Shown: positions 11,737 through 22,515 of the stretch, in pieces
How the letters are laid out: every line of letters begins with the position of its first letter
Numbering within the stretch: position 1 is the stretch's first letter
Assembly: GCA_964017195.1 (NCBI GenBank)
Contig: OZ024896.1
Location: 4,071,987-4,135,986 of the forward strand
From: Siderastrea radians
Taxonomy: Eukaryota > Cnidaria > Anthozoa > Scleractinia > Rhizangiidae
DNA length: 64,000 nucleotides
Direction of reading: 5' to 3'
The notes under the pieces: model-generated
The model's input: only the letters and a program-made list of their open reading frames with translations
Told to the model about the DNA's origin: nothing
Database searches by the model: none
Made by a program: the position numbers and the translations under genes

Positions 11737-11740
11737 TTAA

Positions 11741-12471
11741 CAAAGCCAGCATGTAGTTAGTTGGGGTCTAGCATCTAAATCCAGAAAACAAAAAAGGAAT
11801 TTGATGCAAATTGAACTGCAATCATTTCATATTCAATTTACTAAATCAATATTAATATGGTTTTCATGAGTCATATTTAAAATTGTAAGTTTTTTCAGTA
11901 ACTGGTAAAACCCATACCCCCCTCCACTTCACCACCACCTTTTGCCATAAATATCAGGATTTCTGTTGAGCTTCCCTTTAAATCTCATTTCCATGGCACG
12001 TAACTGCATTTTTTGTAATACTAACACAAGATATGTGCCAAATTGGACTCTTCTCTAATCTGTAAATGATATCTTGGATACGGTCAACCCACGCACCGGA
12101 AACAAAAGTTGGGGCACAAGTTGGTCACTTGACTATATTACAGTACAATAAACATTTTGTTAACTAGGCAGACTACCTGTGTAATGTCTTTAAAGTTATT
12201 TTAACTAATATTTCTCAGTAACAAACAGTTTCTTAATATCAGCCTCGTTTTCATGCCAACAAAGGGAGTCGAAAAATAAATTGCCCCCTTCCTCCCCCCG
12301 GATAACTGGATCACGTGGCACCCTTCTAAATTTGTTTGTCACACCAAAAAGAGAATGTGTGCCAAATTTGGTGCTTTCTTCCAGTCTGTAAATGTATTTC
12401 CCTAAGCCACCTCACTATAACAATCGTGTTTCTAAAAAAAGCTCTAAAATACATAGAATGTATGGCATTTT
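11741..12471. other. Flank between TTAA transposon and the 5.7-kb array
   Basis: AT-rich sequence with C-rich patches near 11935 and 12285. No gene or terminal repeat is recognised. It ends exactly where the tandem array begins at CTTTCTAAG. Confidence 0.5.
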
Positions 12472-12573
12472 CTTTCTAAGTTTAAATCTCAATTATCTCT
12501 GAAAAATACGCGGTTATCCCCAATTTTCTTTTTGGATTCTCATAGCCAAGTGGTCGAGAAAACAGGAAATCAA

Positions 12574-12711
12574 TCGCGATTTTTAAAAAGATCCCGGCGT
12601 CTTTTAATATGTTTTTCAAATATTCTTTGTAACTGACGAAGATGTAAGTCACATCGAAACATGTTTTACAAATTAAAAAGCGTCGTGATCTTTTTAAAAA
12701 TCGCGATTCTC
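12574..12711. repeat. 21-bp inverted repeat pair near the array start
   Basis: ATCGCGATTTTTAAAAAGATC at 12574-12594 is inverted as GATCTTTTTAAAAATCGCGA at about 12690-12710, a perfect pair in copy 1. In copies 2-4 the left arm has a T-to-C change (ATCGCGACTTTT), so copy 1 may keep the older state. Confidence 0.6.
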
Positions 12712-12932
12712 ATAGCCCTTGATACGATCTGCTTTTTCCACATAGTCATAAACGACGCAAAAATGCCCTTGTATAAGAAGTCAAATTCCCTATTTCAAAT
12801 CTTACCAGAGGCCGGATATCTCAGGACCAGACCCGAGATGCGCAGGATGTATGTGCAGTAACAAAAGGAGGTATCGTCCTTTTTTAAAATTGCTCATTGC
12901 CTATTTATATTACATTTTGTTTCCAATGTAAG

Positions 12933-13177
12933 GAAATATTGCCCTTCTCAAGCCCAGTGCCCAGTCAGTGGTGGGTAACAATCCTTTAAGGTCAAGCAAT
13001 GCGGTGGATGGAGGAAAGAAAACACATTTAGCTACTGTTCACTCACTGATGACAGTACAAATACAAACCCATGGTGGAGAGTGGACCTGGGGAGATTGGG
13101 ACCTGTGGCTGAAGTGCGCATACTTAACAGAGGAGACTGTTGCGGCAGATATTTAGATGGAGCTGAGATTAGAGTGG
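12933..13177 (+). pseudogene. FTP (fucolectin-type) domain first-half exon, frameshifted, array copy 1
   Basis: The exon follows a GTAAG acceptor and starts in phase 1 with NIALLKPSAQSVVGNN and SSNAVDGGKK. A one-base shift near 13030 moves to CSLTDDSTNTNPWWRVDLG, VAEVRILNRGDCCGRYLDG and AEIRVG, then a G|GTAGGT donor in phase 1. The pattern is the N-terminal half of the fucolectin/tachylectin-4/pentraxin-1 domain, an extracellular carbohydrate-binding beta-sandwich; WWRVDL carries the R-x-D typical of fucose sites. The matching second-half exon exists only once, at 32990. The same shift is present in all four copies, so it predates array growth. Confidence 0.75.
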
Positions 13178-14254
13178 GTAGGTAGTAGCTAAATTTTATT
13201 TGAATATGGAGACAGCTGTGGCAGTTATTACTCATGTGGACAACATCTTTAATAATACTGCATGATTGGACAGCTCGCTTGAAATTGTTCTTAAGTCCCT
13301 GAGTATCCAAAAGAATTCAAATCTAATCTGGTATTAGAATTTACATGTAGCCAAGGTCTTTTTTAAAGTTTGCCTCAGACGTTTTTGATGTTTAACATGG
13401 AGTTAACGATTTGCAGAGATAAGGAGAAAAATCACCGTATTAACAAGTTAGAATTTTTTAAATCAATTTTCAGTCATATGTTGTATATTGAGTGTTGAGT
13501 GCAGAGTCATATTATGTTGCATTACCTGTTTTTATATTTTACTGCATTATCGGCATTTACCTTAAGACACATCCGGAACACTAGAAAAAATAGGGTTCAG
13601 AATGTGAGGATTTTTTTCTTGAACCTTTTAGAAGTCTGTACATCTTTAATCATTCAAACGGTTTAGCCAGGGTGGCTCAGTTGGATTTCATAATGGGGGT
13701 ACCTTTCAAGTTTGAACACCAAATACACCATCATCAGAAATTAATCAAGGGGATCTGAGCCCCCACACTTTTGCTAAAAATACATTAAAGTTTCAGCTGA
13801 AATGGAATTAATTGCAATCGAGTATGGCATTGGAAAGTAATGACGTCATTTTTACAGATAGTCGATTTTCATGAGTTTCAGTGGAGATTCACGCTACTTG
13901 TAGTTCACATACAGCAAAAAACCTGCCTTTCTATTAAATACTGAGTTTAATAAAAAATCTATGAGAGCATTAATTAAAGATAAATTTGGGCTGAAGTTTT
14001 CTGCTTTAAAACGCAACAATAATTTCAAATCAAGGTGCTTTAACTTACCTTTACCGGACTTTAGGGAAATAAATTTTTAGCTTATGTTATTTCCATACTT
14101 ACAGTATCGAAATTACCTTATTTAATTTCGAATGATATGAAGTTATATAACACTTGTATAGAGTATCTAGTTATTAGTAGTTATCTGGTTAGTATCTAGT
14201 TATTTCGTGTTCCCAAATTAGTATAGGTTTTTCCTAGGCTAGATGGCATAGACG
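13178..14254. other. Array unit, part without genes (repeats at +5741)
   Basis: No coding sequence or TE termini are recognised. AT-rich. The same content recurs at 18919-19995, 24660-25736 and 30401-31477. Confidence 0.5.
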
Positions 14255-14404
14255 TACTATTTCAAAAACGAGTGCGAGGGTTTCATCAGGTTTCCAAACA
14301 CGAGAAAACATTTGAAACCACGAGGCCGCAGGCCGAGTGGTTTTATTGTTTTCGAGTGTTTGGAAACCTGATGAAACCCGAAGCACGAGTTTTTGAAACT
14401 ACTT
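14255..14404. mobile_element. 150-bp hairpin MITE, array copy 1
   Basis: The arms are inverted copies: the left reads through GGTTTCATCAGGTTTCC and CACGAGGCC, and the right mirrors it as GGAAACCTGATGAAACCC, pivoting at GGCCGCAGGCC near 14325. This is a typical non-autonomous palindromic element; no flanking duplication was chosen with confidence. Confidence 0.75.
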
Positions 14405-14620
14405 CTCCAACAAAAAAAATTAGAAGCACTTATCATTTTAATGAGTTTTCTCGATTCAAATATTCTATTTGTGGATCGTAATCAACGCTTTGAGGCGTTG
14501 ATTGAGATCCCGTCGCCGACGTGCTAGTGTATGAAATTATTCTTGCATTTAATGCAACGTTTTTCAGTCTTGTTGTTTGTCAGTTCGAAGCAAACACGTT
14601 GCTTTGAATTCACAAGCCAA

Positions 14621-14936
14621 ATGGCAGAAATGGCAGAGTACAGATTTAGAGCTGCCAAAACTTTTGAACAAGAAGAAAAGTGTGTGGCCAGCGCTATTCC
14701 GAAGTCTACCCAATATAAAAACAAATGGGCGGTTGGAATTTTTGAACAATGGCAAAAAGTCCGAGTTCCTAAAGTAGCAACGTTGGAACCAGGCGGTCTA
14801 TTTAAAAATTACGATCTGCACAAAGTTCAGTCCTTGGAATTTCCGTTGCTTGAAATGGATGCTTTAAGCCTCAATTATTGGCTGGCAAAGTTTATCCAAG
14901 AAGTTGCTAAACCATCAAAGGAAAGATACCCACCCA
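14621..14936 (+). pseudogene. Crypton-type (ZMYM/QRICH1-like) N-terminal domain fragment, array copy 1
   Basis: ATG at 14621 opens MAEMAEYRFRAAKTFEQEEK, then KNKWAVGIFEQWQKVR and DALSLNYWLAKFIQEVAK, ending ERYPP. This is the core-binding helical region at the start of the DUF3504-like, Crypton-derived recombinase domain found in ZMYM2/QRICH1/KCTD1-type proteins. After ERYPP the homology ends abruptly at 14936, and the frame runs 21 codons into a CCCTGGT-rich palindrome cluster before TAA near 15001. The break is the X/Y junction of the array. No catalytic residues remain, so it is a dead fragment. Confidence 0.65.
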
Positions 14937-14951
14937 GAACGGTCCCCTTGC

Positions 14952-15415
14952 ACCAAGAGCCTGGTAAAACCAGGGTTTTACCCTGGTCCAAGTCTGGTTA
15001 AAAAACCAGGGTACCCTGGTTCTTAAACCAGGCTTACCGGACTCAAACCCTATGTGCAAAAAAGTCTGGTAACCCTGGTTACCCTGGTTATTTAGAAAAC
15101 CAGGGTCACCAGACGTACCAGGGTAACCAGGGTTTAACCAGACTCTGAGAAGTCTGGGGTAACCTAGGTTACCCTGGTTACCCTGGTAAGTCTGGTGACC
15201 CTGGTTTTCTAAATTACCGGGGTTATCCGGGTTTAACCAGGCTCTTAAGGTCTGGGTTGACCAGGGTAACCCTGGTGAACCTGGTTAGCACATTTTACTG
15301 AAAACCAGGCTTACCAGACTCGGACCCTATGTGCAAAAAAGCTGGTTAACCCCGGTTTCCCTGGTAAGCCCGGTAACCGTGGTCATCTGAATAACCAGGG
15401 TCACCCAGGTACATT
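14952..15415. repeat. Palindromic CCCTGGT/ACCAGGG cluster, array copy 1
   Basis: About 460 bp built from alternating AACCAGGGTAACC and GGTTACCCTGG words in both orientations, mixed with TCTGGT, CCAGACT and a repeated GGACCC/CTATGTGCAAAAAA motif (15041 and 15324). Almost every segment has an inverted partner nearby, so the strand could fold into many alternative hairpins. No protein is encoded. It begins just after the X/Y junction. Confidence 0.85.
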
Positions 15416-15902
15416 ATTTTTGACTATAACTCGGCCGAAGACAGATTAGTGAGTATAGAGTAGAGTACTTTAGGAAACACAAAGAGAACACGTAGAAATC
15501 CTCCAGAACAAAGGGAATGAATGCAAAAAAAACCCTTTCAATCTCAAGTTGCTTAATGCAACTGGGCCCAGGACTACATTGTATATCCATGTTATCCATA
15601 GTTAAGGATACTGTGCTTTTTAGTCTTTTTGAACATTGGATACAAGCCTTAGTTTACTGGTTTCCAATGCTTTCTTGAAAATTCCCAGCATCACCAGGCT
15701 TCCGGGGTGACCCAGATGTTATCCGCGATACTGTGCCAAAAAGTCCTCCAGAACAAAGGAAATGGTTGCAGAAAATTCGCACTTAATCTTAAGTTGCTTT
15801 ATGGAGCCGGGCCCTGGTGAACTAAACGCAAAAACTAGGAGTTACACAGTACATGTATCATGAAAGGCCCACATGTACATGTGCACGTGCACACACAATT
15901 AC

Positions 15903-16774
15903 TTAAAGAGCCAGTGTCACCCAAAGTGCTTTGCACGCCGAGGTACATTTTCATATAATTATGAAAAACACACCATTTTCTTGATTGTTGTGAAGTCTGA
16001 TTTGTATCTTCTTCCATCGCTGCCATTAGCGATCCGAAAGCACTAGTGTGAATTTTGACTTGACATTTAAGTGTCGCCGTATTGATTTCGTTGTATATTT
16101 CCGAATTCTGAAGGGTTTTTGCGGTGGAGAAGGAGATCTTTAAATTGGATGCCTCGTAGGGTTCAGGAAAGTTGAGGCGAAGGCCGAGTCTTCCGGGCTC
16201 TGCCAAAGTTGTACAGCTGAAGGAGTCTGTATATCTTATATATTAATTGTTCCTTGTGCTCACTGTCTGTTTATGTTTTATTTTTACAAAAAGCATAAGT
16301 GGCTATTCTGGTTTTGCGTCCATCGACATCGGTCGATGCGATCAATCGCGCAATCAATCGATCAGACTGTAATAGATCCATGTATACACATTGAACGCAA
16401 ATTCAGATCTTGAGTAGTTTTCTCCAGTGACATCTAGCAATGAAGACGTCAATATTCTTACTACTTGTTTTTGTCTTATTATTTTTATATCGAGTGGAAG
16501 TGGCTACTCTGGTTTTACGTCCATCGAGCGATCGATCGGTTGTTATAAAAGCTCCATACGCGTTGACTACAAAGTCAGATCTAGAGTTGTTTTCTCCAGT
16601 AACATCTAGCGAGGAAGATATTACTATTTTCAGGGGCTACTACTGTGAATATCAGCTTGCTGAAAGGCCAGTGCGGCAGGGTATAATTTGCAAAATGTCC
16701 GGCAAATGTGCCAGCCAAACTTCAAAACAAAAGCACAACAGCGCAAAGCACTTTGGGTGACACTGGTTCTTTAA
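15903..16774. mobile_element. 864-bp TTAA-flanked inverted-repeat element, array copy 1
   Basis: TTAA at 15903-15906 is followed by AGAGCCAGTGTCACCCAAAG, and the right end reads CTTTGGGTGACACTGGTTCT then TTAA at 16771-16774. The roughly 28-bp termini are inverted with one mismatch. TTAA duplication points to a piggyBac/Kolobok-type mobiliser, but the termini differ from the 7.6-kb element at 4092. A local duplication inside repeats the words GTGGCTA-TCTGGTTTT and TTTTCTCCAGT-ACATCTAGC (16299-16437 and 16498-16610). Confidence 0.82.
16440..16760 (+). CDS. Small ORF with signal-peptide-like start inside the TTAA element, array copy 1
   Basis: ATG at 16440 opens MKTSIFLLLVFVLLFLYRVE, a strong hydrophobic leader, followed by about 85 residues without a recognised domain. 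The C-terminal part has four cysteines (GYYCEYQL, IICKMSGKCAS). The stop TGA lies in the element's right terminal repeat, and the first half comes from a local duplication, so the frame may be accidental. If translated it would be secreted. No splice sites or promoter are apparent. I do not recognise the protein. Confidence 0.25.
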   Translation: MKTSIFLLLVFVLLFLYRVEVATLVLRPSSDRSVVIKAPYALTTKSDLELFSPVTSSEEDITIFRGYYCEYQLAERPVRQGIICKMSGKCASQTSKQKHNSAKHFG

Positions 16775-18212
16775 ACAATACTGCACCAGCATACTACCTA
16801 GTTGATTAAATCTTCAAGTACAAGGTATACATTGTAGGTTGTAATGAGAAATGATAAAATATAAAAAAATAATATTTGTCCAGGTTTATCCTGCATTCAA
16901 GACTACTACAGCAAACCCAAAGCCCAGTGTACATTTAATGTACATGTACACTGTATGACGCTTTGTATTCTATGCCAGTCACTTTGTGGCCACATTCAGT
17001 TTACCTCAGAATGTCTATTTTTTAACAAATCTCCAATATCAGTTAAAAGATAAAATCAATTTAATATTTACAGTGTATCTGTGCATATGAGGCAAAACCA
17101 AATGAAAAGAATCATTGAGTAACAGGGAGTATACACATTCACTGATTTTACATTTACGGTCTTATCTGTTTTGGCTGCCTTCAGTTCACTTGCGGTTAAC
17201 AGTCTTCTGAGTTCGGTCCTCTTATGGCCTTATACATGTAGATGTGGTCCTAGAAAAAATATTGAGAAGAAATTTAAAAAAAGTTCTAGGCCTGTCATAC
17301 ACTCAACATTATTAGGTTGCAATGTTAATTTTCAATAACATATATAAAGGTTCATGTAAATTTACAATAATATTATGAATACAGTTCAAGCAGTGACCAA
17401 AATTAGTAAAAGGTGTAAATATTAATTTAATGACTTTTAGTCAAGTATTGGGTTCCAAAGCTGTGGAGTGGCAAAATAAGAAAGATTTCTTAAAACAAAC
17501 TGTCACTTTAGTGGCATCAACAAACATCATAAGCATTACAGTGATAGTCCATTTCAAAACCTTAATAACCCTGATCAGAATACAATTTTCTAGTACACCA
17601 TAACAGAACACATCCTGTTTGCATGTATTGTACTCAGTGAATACACGATGATCCGGTTTTCACATGTTCATGTACTAGGTTCCAACAAATCTCCAAAAAT
17701 GATGTGCCTATTGACTGAGTGAGAGGACTAGACAGGAAAATATTTGGCTTAAGGTCATGGTGTACAGACTGAGCACAGCGAGGTCTGTGTGCCACGACCG
17801 GCTTGTCCTAACTCTGTCAATACACAATTTTTTATCATACCACCAATTTCATGCTACATGTAAATACATGCATTTTTGAAAAATTTCAAAACTATGCTTA
17901 AAAATACTCAAAGCATGTTAAAGTGCACGTGTGTTAAACTAACCGATGATGTGTGTAAGACTGGACGGCTTTTTCCAGACTGGCTTGCATCAACCCACCT
18001 GGCCCTACACACATCAACTCGGAATACATCTGTATCGTATATAATACATGTACACTAGGAGAGAACTGTTGTCCACCCATCATGGAAAAACGGCTTAGTT
18101 ACAAAAAGCCAAAACCACACCACTTCTATACTTTCCTGGCAGGGATGTGCAACACTGTGCCATGGCTGTTGATGTGTGACTACTTTCAACTGCTTATGCA
18201 AATTGATGTCAG
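16775..18212. other. Array unit, Y segment remainder without genes (repeats at +5741)
   Basis: No supported coding region. A short palindrome, TGTACATTTAATGTACATGTACA-like, lies near 16928. The same sequence recurs at 22516-23953 and 28257-29694. Confidence 0.5.
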
Positions 18213-18673
18213 CTTTCTAAGTTTAAATCTCAATTATCTCTGAAAAATACGCGGTTATCCCCAATTTTCTTTTTGGATTCTCATAGCCAAGTGGTCGAGA
18301 AAGCAGGAAATCAATCGCGACTTTTAAAAAGATCCCGGCGTCTTTTAATATGTTTTTCAAATATTCTTTGTAACTGACGAAGATGTAAGTCACATCGAAA
18401 CATGTTTTACAAATTAAAAAGCGTCGTGATCTTTTTAAAAATCGCGATTCTCATAGCCCTTGATACGATCTGCTTTTTCCACATAGTCATAAACGACGCA
18501 AAAATGCCCTTGTATAAGAAGTCAAATTCCCTATTTCAAATCTTACCAGAGGCCGGATATCTCAGGACCAGACCCGAGATGCGCAGGATGTATGTGCAGT
18601 AACAAAAGGAGGTATCGTCCTTTTTTAAAATTGCTCATTGCCTATTTATATTACATTTTGTTTCCAATGTAAG

Positions 18674-18918
18674 GAAATATTGCCCTTCTCAAGCCCAGTG
18701 CCCAGTCAGTGGTGGGTAACAATCCTTTAAGGTCAAGCAATGCGGTGGATGGAGGAAAGAAAACACATTTAGCTACTGTTCACTCACTGATGACAGTACA
18801 AATACAAACCCATGGTGGAGAGTGGACCTGGGGAGATTGGGACCTGTGGCTGAAGTGCGCATACTTAACAGAGGAGACTGTTGCGGCAGATATTTAGATG
18901 GAGCTGAGATTAGAGTGG
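18674..18918 (+). pseudogene. FTP first-half exon, array copy 2
   Basis: Repeat of the 12933 exon 5741 bp on, with the same reading-frame shift and the same phase-1 GTAGGT donor. No second-half exon follows before the next unit. Confidence 0.75.
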
Positions 18919-19995
18919 GTAGGTAGTAGCTAAATTTTATTTGAATATGGAGACAGCTGTGGCAGTTATTACTCATGTGGACAACATCTTTAATAATACT
19001 GCATGATTGGACAGCTCGCTTGAAATTGTTCTTAAGTCCCTGAGTATCCAAAAGAATTCAAATCTAATCTGGTATTAGAATTTACATGTAGCCAAGGTCT
19101 TTTTTAAAGTTTGCCTCAGACGTTTTTGATGTTTAACATGGAGTTAACGATTTGCAGAGATAAGGAGAAAAATCACCGTATTAACAAGTTAGAATTTTTT
19201 AAATCAATTTTCAGTCATATGTTGTATATTGAGTGTTGAGTGCAGAGTCATATTATGTTGCATTACCTGTTTTTATATTTTACTGCATTATCGGCATTTA
19301 CCTTAAGACACATCCGGAACACTAGAAAAAATAGGGTTCAGAATGTGAGGATTTTTTTCTTGAACCTTTTAGAAGTCTGTACATCTTTAATCATTCAAAC
19401 GGTTTAGCCAGGGTGGCTCAGTTGGATTTCATAATGAGGGTACCTTTCAAGTTTGAACACCAAATACACCATCATCAGAAATTAATCAAGGGGATCTGAG
19501 CCCCCACACTTTTGCTAAAAATACATTAAAGTTTCAGCTGAAATGGAATTAATTGCAATCGAGTATGGCATTGGAAAGTAATGACGTCATTTTTACAGAT
19601 AGTCGATTTTCATGAGTTTCAGTGGAGATTCACGCTACTTGTAGTTCACATACAGCAAAAAACCTGCCTTTCTATTAAATACTGAGTTTAATAAAAAATC
19701 TATGAGAGCATTAATTAAAGATAAATTTGGGCTGAAGTTTTCTGCTTTAAAACGCAACAATAATTTCAAATCAAGGTGCTTTAACTTACCTTTACCGGAC
19801 TTTAGGGAAATAAATTTTTAGCTTATGTTATTTCCATACTTACAGTATCGAAATTACCTTATTTAATTTCGAATGATATGAAGTTATATAACACTTGTAT
19901 AGAGTATCTAGTTATTAGTAGTTATCTGGTTAGTATCTAGTTATTTCGTGTTCCCAAATTAGTATAGGTTTTTCCTAGGCTAGATGGCATAGACG

Positions 19996-20145
19996 TACTA
20001 TTTCAAAAACGAGTGCGAGGGTTTCATCAGGTTTCCAAACACGAGAAAACATTTGAAACCACGAGGCCGCAGGCCGAGTGGTTTTATTGTTTTCGAGTGT
20101 TTGGAAACCTGATGAAACCCGAAGCACGAGTTTTTGAAACTACTT
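19996..20145. mobile_element. 150-bp hairpin MITE, array copy 2
   Basis: Same element as at 14255, carried by the tandem unit. Confidence 0.75.
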
Positions 20146-20361
20146 CTCCAACAAAAAAAATTAGAAGCACTTATCATTTTAATGAGTTTTCTCGATTCAA
20201 ATATTCTATTTGTGGATCGTAATCAACGCTTTGAGGCGTTGATTGAGATCCCGTCGCCGACGTGCTAGTGTATGAAATTATTCTTGCATTTAATGCAACG
20301 TTTTTCAGTCTTGTTGTTTGTCAGTTCGAAGCAAACACGTTGCTTTGAATTCACAAGCCAA

Positions 20362-20677
20362 ATGGCAGAAATGGCAGAGTACAGATTTAGAGCTGCCAAA
20401 ACTTTTGAACAAGAAGAAAAGTGTGTGGCCAGCGCTATTCCGAAGTCTACCCAATATAAAAACAAATGGGCGGTTGGAATTTTTGAACAATGGCAAAAAG
20501 TCCGAGTTCCTAAAGTAGCAACGTTGGAACCAGGCGGTCTATTTAAAAATTACGATCTGCACAAAGTTCAGTCCTTGGAATTTCCGTTGCTTGAAATGGA
20601 TGCTTTAAGCCTCAATTATTGGCTGGCAAAGTTTATCCAAGAAGTTGCTAAACCATCAAAGGAAAGATACCCACCCA
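20362..20677 (+). pseudogene. Crypton-type N-terminal fragment, array copy 2
   Basis: Identical arrangement to 14621-14936, truncated at the same ERYPP junction by the Y segment. Confidence 0.65.
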
Positions 20678-20692
20678 GAACGGTCCCCTTGC

Positions 20693-21156
20693 ACCAAGAG
20701 CCTGGTAAAACCAGGGTTTTACCCTGGTCCAAGTCTGGTTAAAAAACCAGGGTACCCTGGTTCTTAAACCAGGCTTACCGGACTCAAACCCTATGTGCAA
20801 AAAAGTCTGGTAACCCTGGTTACCCTGGTTATTTAGAAAACCAGGGTCACCAGACGTACCAGGGTAACCAGGGTTTAACCAGACTCTGAGAAGTCTGGGG
20901 TAACCTAGGTTACCCTGGTTACCCTGGTAAGTCTGGTGACCCTGGTTTTCTAAATTACCGGGGTTATCCGGGTTTAACCAGGCTCTTAAGGTCTGGGTTG
21001 ACCAGGGTAACCCTGGTGAACCTGGTTAGCACATTTTACTGAAAACCAGGCTTACCAGACTCGGACCCTATGTGCAAAAAAGCTGGTTAACCCCGGTTTC
21101 CCTGGTAAGCCCGGTAACCGTGGTCATCTGAATAACCAGGGTCACCCAGGTACATT
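20693..21156. repeat. Palindromic CCCTGGT cluster, array copy 2
   Basis: Copy of the 14952 cluster in the second unit. Confidence 0.85.
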
Positions 21157-21643
21157 ATTTTTGACTATAACTCGGCCGAAGACAGATTAGTGAGTATAGA
21201 GTAGAGTACTTTAGGAAACACAAAGAGAACACGTAGAAATCCTCCAGAACAAAGGGAATGAATGCAAAAAAAACCCTTTCAATCTCAAGTTGCTTAATGC
21301 AACTGGGCCCAGGACTACATTGTATATCCATGTTATCCATAGTTAAGGATACTGTGCTTTTTAGTCTTTTTGAACATTGGATACAAGCCTTAGTTTACTG
21401 GTTTCCAATGCTTTCTTGAAAATTCCCAGCATCACCAGGCTTCCGGGGTGACCCAGATGTTATCCGCGATACTGTGCCAAAAAGTCCTCCAGAACAAAGG
21501 AAATGGTTGCAGAAAATTCGCACTTAATCTTAAGTTGCTTTATGGAGCCGGGCCCTGGTGAACTAAACGCAAAAACTAGGAGTTACACAGTACATGTATC
21601 ATGAAAGGCCCACATGTACATGTGCACGTGCACACACAATTAC

Positions 21644-22515
21644 TTAAAGAGCCAGTGTCACCCAAAGTGCTTTGCACGCCGAGGTACATTTTCATATAAT
21701 TATGAAAAACACACCATTTTCTTGATTGTTGTGAAGTCTGATTTGTATCTTCTTCCATCGCTGCCATTAGCGATCCGAAAGCACTAGTGTGAATTTTGAC
21801 TTGACATTTAAGTGTCGCCGTATTGATTTCGTTGTATATTTCCGAATTCTGAAGGGTTTTTGCGGTGGAGAAGGAGATCTTTAAATTGGATGCCTCGTAG
21901 GGTTCAGGAAAGTTGAGGCGAAGGCCGAGTCTTCCGGGCTCTGCCAAAGTTGTACAGCTGAAGGAGTCTGTATATCTTATATATTAATTGTTCCTTGTGC
22001 TCACTGTCTGTTTATGTTTTATTTTTACAAAAAGCATAAGTGGCTATTCTGGTTTTGCGTCCATCGACATCGGTCGATGCGATCAATCGCGCAATCAATC
22101 GATCAGACTGTAATAGATCCATGTATACACATTGAACGCAAATTCAGATCTTGAGTAGTTTTCTCCAGTGACATCTAGCAATGAAGACGTCAATATTCTT
22201 ACTACTTGTTTTTGTCTTATTATTTTTATATCGAGTGGAAGTGGCTACTCTGGTTTTACGTCCATCGAGCGATCGATCGGTTGTTATAAAAGCTCCATAC
22301 GCGTTGACTACAAAGTCAGATCTAGAGTTGTTTTCTCCAGTAACATCTAGCGAGGAAGATATTACTATTTTCAGGGGCTACTACTGTGAATATCAGCTTG
22401 CTGAAAGGCCAGTGCGGCAGGGTATAATTTGCAAAATGTCCGGCAAATGTGCCAGCCAAACTTCAAAACAAAAGCACAACAGCGCAAAGCACTTTGGGTG
22501 ACACTGGTTCTTTAA
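21644..22515. mobile_element. 864-bp TTAA-flanked element, array copy 2
   Basis: Copy of the 15903 element in the second unit, with termini and TTAA preserved. Confidence 0.82.
22181..22501 (+). CDS. Small signal-peptide-like ORF, array copy 2
   Basis: Identical to the frame at 16440, repeated by the array. Confidence 0.25.
   Translation: MKTSIFLLLVFVLLFLYRVEVATLVLRPSSDRSVVIKAPYALTTKSDLELFSPVTSSEEDITIFRGYYCEYQLAERPVRQGIICKMSGKCASQTSKQKHNSAKHFG

Larger units (their letters stand above)
4092..11740. mobile_element. 7.6-kb two-gene DNA transposon with TTAA target duplication
   Basis: The ends read TTAA-GAGGAAGTTTCC at 4092-4107 and GGAAACTTCCTC-TTAA at 11725-11740, a perfect 12-bp inverted terminus flanked by TTAA. 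The inverted similarity continues for about 140 bp: the sequence around GGCAAGGCTAAAA and CATATAGGTAGCCCTTAG at 4127-4185 reappears inverted at 11650-11700. Inside are two convergent genes, a plus-strand chromo-barrel-like protein (7113-7822) and a minus-strand putative transposase (8602-11167). TTAA duplication is known for Kolobok, piggyBac and Sola3-type elements; the transposase does not look like piggyBac and no THAP domain is seen, so I do not assign a superfamily. The left inverted repeat is interrupted by a nested 2.7-kb foldback element. Both genes carry disabling changes, so this copy is probably not autonomous now. Confidence 0.85.

Noticed and set aside
15835..16206. Minus-strand 123-codon ORF in each array unit
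   Set aside because: It runs through the terminal repeat of the TTAA element and a CACATGTACATG-rich tract; no domain is recognised.
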